A stretch of 64,000 nt of DNA, taken from contig CAWCJO010000021.1 in assembly GCA_963795935.1 (NCBI GenBank), forward strand, positions 1-64,000. Direction: 5' to 3'. The notes under the pieces are model-generated. The model saw only the letters and a list, made by a program, of their open reading frames with translations. It ran no database searches and was not told the DNA's origin. Positions within the stretch are counted from its first letter, which is position 1. The number at the start of each line of letters is the position of its first letter. The position numbers were made by a program, and so were the translations under genes. Shown one piece after another: positions 56,600 through 64,000 of this stretch. This DNA comes from JAICMB01 sp963795935. GTDB lineage: Bacteria > Acidobacteriota > Terriglobia > Bryobacterales > Bryobacteraceae.

Positions 56600-56846
56600 A
56601 CGTGCGCCCCACTGGACGCCTGAATACGACAATATAGCATGTGCGTCCAGGATCCAGGGAACGTTGCGGAACGTCCGCGGAACGAGCCGAAACTAAAGGG
56701 AACCTTATTCCATAACACCCCGGTAGAGCACAATAAGAAGTCACGGTGGCCGATTGTGTGCCGTGAGCGCGTTTAGTGTCGAGAGGAACTAACGATGCCT
56801 GCAAAATGGGGAAGGGGACATTCAAAAGGTCGGGTTAGCCGATGCA

Positions 56847-59808
56847 TTGGGCAGCGCTGTTTTCCTGGCAGTCTGTAGCGCCGTTGTCGGCCAGGTGAAC
56901 ACGGCGACCGTTACTGGAACCGTAACCGATCCAAGCGGCAGCGCGATTCCCAACGCCAAGGTCGAGACCACGAACGAGGCCAACGGCGTAACCAACTCCG
57001 CCACCGCCAATGATGCCGGACGGTTCACTCTGGCCTTTGTGCCCATAGGTACTTACTCGATCACGGTAACCGCCAATGGTTTCCAGGGCCAAACCAAGAG
57101 CGGCATTCCGTTAACCGCGGGTGAGATGCTCGACCTGACCTTTGCGCTCACCGTGGGCGACGTGCATCAGGCCGTGACCGTTACGGGAGAAGCCACTGCA
57201 CTGAGCTATGACTCCGCCGACCAACACGGCGTCGTAGGGGACCAGAACGTCCATAATTTGCCGCTCCAGAGGCAGGATTGGACCGGGCTGCTGCAGTTGA
57301 ACAGCGCAGTGAGTCTGGTCGGCGGTTCCAGTGTAAGCATGAACGGACTGCCGCCGGCGAGTTTTCTGTTGACGGTCGACGGCACGAACGGCTCTTCGGA
57401 TCCCGAAACGCCGACGGTTGGCTTTTACCAAGGCTTCAACCAGATCAACACAATCAACTCGGACGCGATCGCCGAGGTCAGCATCACAAAGGGCATCGCG
57501 CCGGCATCCTTTTCCGGCATGTCCGGCAACGTCAATCTCATCACCAAGAGCGGGACAAACCAGTTCCATGGCACGGTGCTCGAGTTCAACAGCCTGAACG
57601 ATTACAATGCCCGCAATCAGTTTCTAAAAACCAATCCGCGCTCCACGTTTAATCAATTCGGCGGTTCCTTCGGCGGGCCGATTCTTCACGACAAACTGTT
57701 CTTCTTCTTCAACTACCAGGGAGTCCGGCAGAGCGCCTTCACGGCCTTGAACGGAACCGTGCCGACGCCTCTGTTTGAGTCCCAGGCTACGGCGGCTCAG
57801 CCCCAGTACGCACAGATATTCGCCGTTTTCCCGGCTCCCAACCAGCCCTACTCCCCGACGGCCGTGACAGCCGGGTGGATAGGAGCGCGCTCACTGATCG
57901 AAAACGATAACAACGCCGTGGGGCGGATCGATTACTATCTGAACGCCACTAACTGGTTGAGCCTCCGTTATACCGATTCGCATCCATCTAAACTCTCGCC
58001 CAGCGTCATCGCGGAGAATCCCCGGCTATCCACCGGGATGTCGGATAGCTATAACTTTCAGTTCACCCACGTTGCAACGGGATGGACCGCGGCTACGCGC
58101 GCCGCTTACATACGTCCCGACCTGATCCGTCTGGATGAGGGCTACAATGCCGGTCTGGATCAGATCACGATCAGCGGTATTAACTCTCGAAGGCGCCGAA
58201 AATTATCAGATCCGGGGCGCCACGTTCGAGACCGGGGAGAATATCTCCCTGACCCGCGGCAGACACACCATCGAATTCGGAGGAATCGTCCAGCGTTTAA
58301 ACGACGGCCGCATCGACGATACAACCACGACATTCTCTTATTCGAACACCACGGATTTTCTGAACAACATTCCCAACCAGGTTCAGGTGAATTTTCCGCT
58401 GAGCTTATACCAGCTCCACATGTACCAGCTTGGCGTTTTCGTGCAGGACAATTTCCGCGCAACCAAGAATCTTACGATCAACATGGGTCTCCGCTACGAC
58501 TATTGGACCGTTCCGAAAGAGCGGGACGGCCGCCTGTTCAATCGCGACGCCGGCCCGCTCGGCGTGGGCACAGGTCCGTTCCGGCCGGCTGGCTCGCTCT
58601 ATAACTCCTATTGGCCCAATTTCGGCCCTCGCATCGGTTTGGCGTGGTCCCTTGGCTCGGATCGTAAAACGGTGATCCGGGCCGGTAGCGGGATATTCTT
58701 CAATCCCCACCCCCTGTACGCGGCCGCGGTGGACGATGTCCTCGACAATGCGAACACTCCCTTTCGCTTCACGTTGGGCCGCGCGCAGGCATTGGCTCAA
58801 AACCTGAATTTTCCGGTCAATAAATCCCTCTTGCTTACGCAGCTCGAGGCAACCGGCTATGCGGTTGCGCCAACCTCGATGAATGCTTACTACCCCAATC
58901 CTTACAGTATGCAGTGGTACTTTGGGATTCAGAGGCAACTTCCGTTCGGCATGTTGCTCGATACGGCATACGTCGGAAACCGCGCTGTACATATCAGCAT
59001 GGACCGCACCGCCAACCTTCCCGACCGGATAACGGGGGTCGTGTTAGATCCGCAATTTGGCTCTTTCAAGTACTATGACGACTCGGACGCCAGTTGGTAC
59101 GATAGCTGGCAGACCTCGCTAACTAAGATTTTTTCCTACGGCTTGAACTTCGGGATAAGCTACACCTGGGCGCACAATTTATCTTATGGCGCCGCCGACC
59201 TGAACTTGAATGCCGTGCCCCAGGATTTTAACAATGTCAGAGCGGACAAGGGCCCCACGCCTTATGATATTCAGCAGTCATTCCGGGCTAACTTTCTTTA
59301 CGCTCCTCCAGTGCTGAAATGGACGGGTTGGAGCGGCAGACCGGCCAGGCTGCTGGCCGACGGCTGGCAGATTTCCGGGATTATCGTTGCAAACACCGGG
59401 CTGCCTATTAACATTACCGACAACAATTCCGCGAACTCGGTGGACCGTCCGGACGTTGCCTCCGGCGTCAGTCCAATTCTCAGCAATTACGGCAGCACCT
59501 TGCAATTCCTCAATCCTGCGGCATTCCTGCCGGTGCCGATCCAAACGGCCAGTGGAGAGCAAGTGCGCGGGGGCAATTTGGGACGCGAGGCGCTTCGCGC
59601 TCCCGGAATGTGGAATCTCGATCTATCCGCGGCAAAGAACATCGCGATTACCGAGCGGGTCCAATTCGAGTTGCGTGGCGATGCGTTCAATGCTTTGAAT
59701 CACACGAACCTCGGCGGAGTGGTCACGAATATCACAAGTTCGGCCTTCGGGCAACTTACAACGGCCACGGCTCGCTCCATCCAGATCGGGGCAAAGCTCA
59801 TATTTTGA
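56847..59808 (+). CDS. second Oar-like TonB-dependent receptor (one frameshift)
   Basis: About 986 residues. Carboxypeptidase-regulatory-like domain at 16-100 (ATVTGTVTDPSGSAIPNAKV). Plug: MNGLPPASFLLTVDGTNGSS. Barrel: FGGSFGGPILHDKLFFFFNY, FQFTHVATGWTAATRAAY. Near 58190 the frame slips inside ITISGINS; the second frame reads ENYQIRGATFETGENISLTR and continues GVFVQDNFRATKNLTINMGL to the end IGAKLIF. 2962 bp = 3n+1, one extra base. The given start is TTG; a better start may be an ATG near 56806 (MGKGTFKR) with a slip before LADALGSAVF. It precedes the Tat-exported enzymes and probably brings in their substrate. Confidence 0.9.
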
Positions 59809-59860
59809 GGGTACAGAACGGCGATCTTTGGAGGCCAGTTCTGCGGAAGGAATCATCTTA

Positions 59861-60889
59861 ATGGACCGGCGTAGTTTTCTTGCAGCGGCAGTCGCGTCCT
59901 CTTCGGCAGCGCTCGGCGCCGGGGCTGAACCGATCGGCATTGGCTTTCTGGGCGCTAGTTATTCTCATTTCAACGGTAAGTTTCAGGTCTTGCGCGAATC
60001 CAGCGATTGGCGAATCGTCGGAATCGCGGAGACCGATCCCAAGATTCGCCAAACGATCGAGCAGGCGGGAGTAGCTCTGCTCTCGCGCCCGGAACTATTG
60101 GCGAATCCGCGCATCCAGGTTATTGCGGTCGAGTCGGCGCTGCGCGATCACGCCGCGGACGGCAAAGCTGTCCTTGAAGCAGGCAAGCACTTGCATCTCG
60201 AGAAACCTCCGGCGAGCAAACTGAGCGACTTCGAAGAGATCGTCCGTGTGGCGCGCGACCGCAACAAGCTGCTGCAGGTGGGTTATATGTGGCGTTATAA
60301 CCCGGGCATCAATAAGGCGCTCGAGGCCGCCAGGGAAGGTTGGCTCGGGGCAGTTTATCTGGTGCGGGCGTCGATTTCAAACCAACTCGCGCCGGCACGC
60401 CGGCCGCAATGGGGGGAGTTTAAAGGCGGTCCGATGTTCGAGTTGGGCGGCCACGTTATCGATCCCATGATCCGCTTGATGGGCCGCCCGCGAAACGTCA
60501 CGGCGAGGCTTCAGAAGGAATTGCCGCTGAATGACAACCTAAACGACAACACGCTCGCCGTGCTGGAGTGGGACAAAGCCATCGGGACCGTGCATGCGTC
60601 CACGCTACAGCCGGATTCAAACCGCTATCGCGCCTTCGAGGTGTTTGGAACGAACGGATGCGCCATCGTGAATCCTATTGAACCTCCCGCCATCGCGGTC
60701 GATCTCGCTAAACCCGCGGGACCCTATCATAAAGGAGCGCAAACGCTGCCCATGCCGCAATATCGCCGGTTCGTCGATGACTTCGCCGATTTGGCGGCCG
60801 CCGTGCGGGGTGAGCGCGCATTGAAGATCCGCGCAGACCAGGATCTGCTTGTGGAAGAGGCGCTGCTGCGATGCAGCGGGATGGCTTAA
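59861..60889 (+). CDS. Gfo/Idh/MocA family oxidoreductase, Tat-type signal
   Basis: 342 residues. RBS aagga 8-12 bases before the ATG. Starts MDRRSFLAAAVASSSAALGA: a twin-arginine-type signal. Rossmann start EPIGIGFLGASYSHFNGKFQ with the Gfo 'GFLG' pattern; then LEAGKHLHLEKPPASKLSDF with the catalytic EKP motif, then VGYMWRYNPGINKALEAA. Sugar or sugar-acid oxidoreductases of this family use NAD(P), which is scarce outside the cytoplasm; Tat-exported members usually carry tightly bound NADP. First of four closely spaced genes. Intact. Confidence 0.87.
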   Translation: MDRRSFLAAAVASSSAALGAGAEPIGIGFLGASYSHFNGKFQVLRESSDWRIVGIAETDPKIRQTIEQAGVALLSRPELLANPRIQVIAVESALRDHAADGKAVLEAGKHLHLEKPPASKLSDFEEIVRVARDRNKLLQVGYMWRYNPGINKALEAAREGWLGAVYLVRASISNQLAPARRPQWGEFKGGPMFELGGHVIDPMIRLMGRPRNVTARLQKELPLNDNLNDNTLAVLEWDKAIGTVHASTLQPDSNRYRAFEVFGTNGCAIVNPIEPPAIAVDLAKPAGPYHKGAQTLPMPQYRRFVDDFADLAAAVRGERALKIRADQDLLVEEALLRCSGMA

Positions 60890-60920
60890 AAAAGGTAGAT
60901 GAAAACTACAGGAGATATAA

Positions 60921-62213
60921 ATGAACCGCCGTCAATTCCTCGGCGCGGCCGGTATGGCCGCGGCTCTGCCCGCCAAGAACTTCGCCGCAAACGACAAGGT
61001 TAATGTCGCGATTGTCGGCGTCGGCCGCCGTGGATCGAGTCACGTGGCCAACTTCGTCCGCCGCCAGGATGCGAATCTCGCGGCCGTGTGCGACGTAAAC
61101 AACGCCCAAACGGAGCGCGCTGTCCAAACCTACTATCTGGCGCGGAACGTCAAGCCGAAAGTCTATGGCGATCTGCGAAAGCTGTACGAGGACAAGGACG
61201 TCGATGCCGTTGTCATCGCGGCGCCGAATCACTGGCACGCGCTGGCCACCATCTGGGCTTGCCAGAACGGCAAAGATGTATATGTCGAGAAGCCCGCAAG
61301 TTATAATCCATTTGAAAGTGAGCGCATGATTGCCGCCACGCGCCGTTATGACCGGATCGTGCAGGGCGGGATGCAGCGGCGCAGTTTGGCGCATAAGAAG
61401 CGCGCCGTCGAATTGCTGCGGCAAGGCGCCCTCGGAGACGTCTACATGGCGCGCGGAATTTGTTTTAAGCGCCGCCCCTCGATCGGGCACAAACCGGACG
61501 GTCCTGTTCCGCCGGGACTCGATTGGGATCTATTTCTAGGACCCGCTCCGATGCGCGCCTATAACGAGAATCGCCACAAGTACAATTGGCATTGGTTTTG
61601 GGACACCGGGAACGGCGACATTGGAAATCAGGGCATTCACGAGCTCGATTACGCACGTTGGGGCTTGAATAGATCCGGCAATCCGAAAACCGCATACAGC
61701 GACGGCGGCAAGTATGTTTACAACGACGACCAGGAGACCCCGAACACACAGGTTGCGGTGTACGATTACGGCGATTGCGAGCTGTCGTTTGAGGTACGCG
61801 GCCTGCCCACCGGAGAAGAAGGCGGCATGGGTCTGCGGGGCGGCAATTTCATTGGCGTCATGTTCTTCGGCGGCAAAGGCTACATGGTGGTCGAAGATAG
61901 TGGATTTAAGACATTCTTCGGGGACAAGCGCGAGCCTGGGGAGGCCATGAAGATGGCCGAGGCCAAGCAGGACGAAGACGTGCCCCACATGACTAATTTT
62001 CTGGAGGCCGTGCGTTCCAGGCGCCGTCAAGATCTCATCGCGGAAGTTCAAGAGGCTGCGATCTCGGCCGATCTCATTCACATGGCCAACATTAGTTACC
62101 GCACGGGGAGGAAGCTTACGCTCGAGCCCGGGAGCACTCGATTCGTAAAAGACGACGCAGCGAATCGGCTCCTGACGCGCCATCCATACAGGGCGCCCTA
62201 TGTCGTCAGTTGA
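60921..62213 (+). CDS. second Gfo/Idh/MocA family oxidoreductase, Tat-type signal
   Basis: 430 residues. RBS aggagat 8 bases upstream. Start MNRRQFLGAAGMAAALPAKN, twin-arginine type. Cofactor motif VNVAIVGVGRRGSSHVANFV; catalytic region VYVEKPASYNPFESERMIAA; a long C-terminal domain with WHWFWDTGNGDIGNQGIHEL, the motif of the large MocA-like group found in Bacteroidetes, Planctomycetes and Acidobacteria. It shares no close similarity with the first copy beyond the fold. It overlaps the following gene by 14 bp. Confidence 0.9.
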   Translation: MNRRQFLGAAGMAAALPAKNFAANDKVNVAIVGVGRRGSSHVANFVRRQDANLAAVCDVNNAQTERAVQTYYLARNVKPKVYGDLRKLYEDKDVDAVVIAAPNHWHALATIWACQNGKDVYVEKPASYNPFESERMIAATRRYDRIVQGGMQRRSLAHKKRAVELLRQGALGDVYMARGICFKRRPSIGHKPDGPVPPGLDWDLFLGPAPMRAYNENRHKYNWHWFWDTGNGDIGNQGIHELDYARWGLNRSGNPKTAYSDGGKYVYNDDQETPNTQVAVYDYGDCELSFEVRGLPTGEEGGMGLRGGNFIGVMFFGGKGYMVVEDSGFKTFFGDKREPGEAMKMAEAKQDEDVPHMTNFLEAVRSRRRQDLIAEVQEAAISADLIHMANISYRTGRKLTLEPGSTRFVKDDAANRLLTRHPYRAPYVVS

Positions 62214-63255
62214 TACCGGACGCCGAGGATTTCTGGCCGCTTTAGCAGCCGGCGCAACCCCCGGCTCGAGTGCGGAACCGATGGGCGCCTATCGAATCGA
62301 TTGTCAAAGCCACCTGTATGTCCCGGACTTGCTCGCTTTAATGGAGAAGCGGGAAGGCTCGCCCCGCGCTTATCGGAAAGGGCCCGATCTGTATGTCGTA
62401 GTCAACCAGTGGGTCCGCCGCGTGTTGCCAAAGCATACTGACGTGGACGCAAAGGTCGCGGACATGGACGGCGCCAAAATTCGGACCACCATGCTCAGCA
62501 TCAACGACCCCGGTCCGGAGCTGTTCGGAGCCGATGGGCCGAAAGTCGCCCGCCTGGTCCACGATTTCATCGCGGGCGTCATGCGCGCGCATCCGTCTCG
62601 CTTCTTCGGATTGGCAACGCTGCCTTTGCAGGACATGGACGCTTCCTTGACGGAGTTGGAGCGCTGCGTCAACAAACTCGGGTTTCGCGGTGTCCTGCTC
62701 TATTCGAATCTCGATGGGAAATGGCCGGACGAGCCGCAATTCCGCCCGCTATTCGAGCGCGCCGAAGCAATGGGCATTCCGATCCTGCTGCACCCTGCCT
62801 GCCCCACCACTTTCGATCAGACGAACGGCTACCAAATGGCGTCAACCCTCGGCTTAATGTTCGATACCAGCATTGCGCTGACTCGCATCATTCTCGCGGG
62901 GATGCTGGATTTGTTTCCCAAGCTGAAACTCGTATGCCCGCACGTCGGCGGAACAGTCCCGTATCTGATCGGGCGCATGAATCACCAAACGCAGGTGCTC
63001 AAGCGCGGCGCCGAGAACATTAACAAGCCCCCCAGCGAATATATGCGCCGGATCTGGCTCGATGCGGTTTCTCCTTGGCCGGAGGCCATTAAGTATGGAT
63101 GCGATCTCGTCGGTACGGATCGCATGCTCTATTCAAGCGATCATCCCTGGGTCGACCCGAAGCTGATCGCAAGCTGTGTTCAAAAAATGAACCTGCCCGC
63201 CGCCGAGGAGCGCAATATTTTCGCCGGAAACGCCCAGCGGCTTTTCCAGCTATGA
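62200..63255 (+). CDS. amidohydrolase family protein (ACMSD-like), Tat-type signal
   Basis: 351 residues. Start MSSVDTGRRGFLAALAAGAT, again twin-arginine type. The body is an amidohydrolase-2 barrel: YRIDCQSHLYVPDLLALM (first metal site in modified form: C-Q-S-H where H-x-H is usual), FFGLATLPLQDMDASLTELE, GIPILLHPACPTTF with a metal His, LKLVCPHVGGTVPYLI with another His, and DRMLYSSDHPWVDPKLI with the catalytic Asp. Decarboxylase or hydrolase; substrate unknown. Note the missing first His of the HxH pair. Overlaps both neighbours. Confidence 0.85.
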   Translation: MSSVDTGRRGFLAALAAGATPGSSAEPMGAYRIDCQSHLYVPDLLALMEKREGSPRAYRKGPDLYVVVNQWVRRVLPKHTDVDAKVADMDGAKIRTTMLSINDPGPELFGADGPKVARLVHDFIAGVMRAHPSRFFGLATLPLQDMDASLTELERCVNKLGFRGVLLYSNLDGKWPDEPQFRPLFERAEAMGIPILLHPACPTTFDQTNGYQMASTLGLMFDTSIALTRIILAGMLDLFPKLKLVCPHVGGTVPYLIGRMNHQTQVLKRGAENINKPPSEYMRRIWLDAVSPWPEAIKYGCDLVGTDRMLYSSDHPWVDPKLIASCVQKMNLPAAEERNIFAGNAQRLFQL

Positions 63256-64000
63256 CGCGGCGGCATTGGCTGCAAGCTATGTTCGCAGCTTGCGCCTCAG
63301 GGGCGCCAAAGGATCCCTTGCGCTTCGCAGTCTGCAACGAAACTTTCCAGGACGCCTCGTTTGAGGAGCAGTGCCGCTTGGCGCACAAAATCGGATACAC
63401 CGGCATTGAGATCATGCCCGGAACGCTGGCTGAAGAACCGCTCGCAATTCCGCAAGCCCGCAAAAACGAAGTGCGCCGCTCGATCGTCGATCACGGCCTA
63501 ACTTTCGTCGGGCTCCACAATTTGTTAAGCATTCCTAAAGGCATGCAAGCCACCTCCGGCAATTCCGAAATCCGCCTGCGGACATGGAATTTCGTACGCG
63601 GGCTCGTCGATCTTTGCGCCGATTTGGGCTCCGGCGGAATTATGGTTTTCGGCTCCGGGAAACAGCGCAATGCGGAGGCTGGAGTTCCGCTCTCCGAGGC
63701 GCTCGCGAGATTCAAGGATGGTTTGGCATCGGTCGCGCCTTACGCCCGCGAAAGCGGCGTCACCATTCTGATTGAGCCGCTCGCTCCGCATTTATCGAAC
63801 ATCGTGAACCGGCTCGATGAAGCGGTTGCGCTGGTGCGCGAGATTGACAATCCAGCGGTGCGGACCATGTTCGATGTGCACAACACGGCCGGGGAAACGC
63901 TATCCGGGCCTGAGCTGATCGACAAATATATCGGATTCATCCGGCACGTACACTTGAATGAAATGGATGGGCGCAGGCCGGGTACGGGGTCTTACGATTT
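63252..64000 (+). CDS. TIM-barrel sugar isomerase (hydroxypyruvate isomerase-like), partial, Tat-type start
   Basis: Runs off the right edge after about 249 residues with an open frame. Starts with ATG overlapping the previous stop (atga): MTRRHWLQAMFAACASGAPK. Barrel motifs of the AP-endonuclease-2/Hyi family: RFAVCNETFQDASFEEQCRL, HKIGYTGIEIMPGTL, LIEPLAPHLSNIVNRLDEAV with the metal Glu, TMFDVHNTAGETLSGP, GFIRHVHLNEMDGRRPGTGS with the second metal site. Isomerises small keto-sugars. Belongs to the same transcription unit as the two MocA-like enzymes and the amidohydrolase. Confidence 0.85.
   Translation, partial: MTRRHWLQAMFAACASGAPKDPLRFAVCNETFQDASFEEQCRLAHKIGYTGIEIMPGTLAEEPLAIPQARKNEVRRSIVDHGLTFVGLHNLLSIPKGMQATSGNSEIRLRTWNFVRGLVDLCADLGSGGIMVFGSGKQRNAEAGVPLSEALARFKDGLASVAPYARESGVTILIEPLAPHLSNIVNRLDEAVALVREIDNPAVRTMFDVHNTAGETLSGPELIDKYIGFIRHVHLNEMDGRRPGTGSYD

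Overview
The window is a GC-rich bacterial chromosome segment. The gene families point to Acidobacteriota, most like the Bryobacterales/Solibacter group: two Oar-like TonB-dependent receptors with an N-terminal carboxypeptidase-regulatory-like domain, a TIGR02604-type membrane-bound dehydrogenase with a cytochrome c tail, several Tat-exported Gfo/Idh/MocA and PIG-L proteins, and an acidobacterial-type winged-helix-like domain fused to a membrane anchor. This is inference from family content; no rRNA is present to confirm it.

Layout. 1-4.4 kb is a wrecked accessory region: a KAP-like NTPase gene split by an IS256-family element with a 9-bp target duplication, an IS3-family element, and a TIR/SEFIR-like gene without its head. 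4.4-7.8 kb is a compact minus-strand PspA operon (YbjN-like, PspA, DUF4178-like, lipoprotein). 8-15 kb holds an outer-membrane porin, an MscS channel, small membrane proteins and a large TonB receptor. 15-24 kb holds a low-complexity membrane protein, tRNA-Arg(UCG), a di-haem cytochrome, the TIGR02604 dehydrogenase, a ceramidase-like hydrolase and a TadG-like protein. 24-28 kb is ileS-lspA-lgt. 29-31 kb encodes a YjhG/YagF-type sugar-acid dehydratase. 31.3-34.6 kb is a type II secretion-like set (two pseudopilins and a secretin with a cohesin-like C-terminus). 34.7-38 kb has smpB, pepA, an HNH nuclease and comF. 38-46 kb mixes toxin-antitoxin modules (ParDE, a broken HicBA, RES-Xre) with a histidine kinase, the homogentisate operon (hmgA, an unknown gene, fahA) and a PilZ protein. 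46-51 kb has an APC permease, a Tat-exported ferritin-like protein and asnS. 51-64 kb is a catabolic region: PIG-L deacetylase, NAD(P) oxidoreductase, sodium/solute symporter, a membrane-anchored regulator-like protein, a TonB receptor and a four-gene run of Tat-type exported enzymes that continues off the right edge.

A strong general feature is the number of single-base frameshifts, many of them in housekeeping genes that should be intact (ileS, asnS, smpB, pepA, gspD, fahA). They cluster in patches (32.2-36.7 kb and 40.5-41.8 kb), while other stretches of several kilobases are clean. This looks more like unpolished sequence than real gene decay, so frameshifted genes are given as one reconstructed interval with the break noted. 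Only the mobile-element and toxin-antitoxin relics are called pseudogenes.
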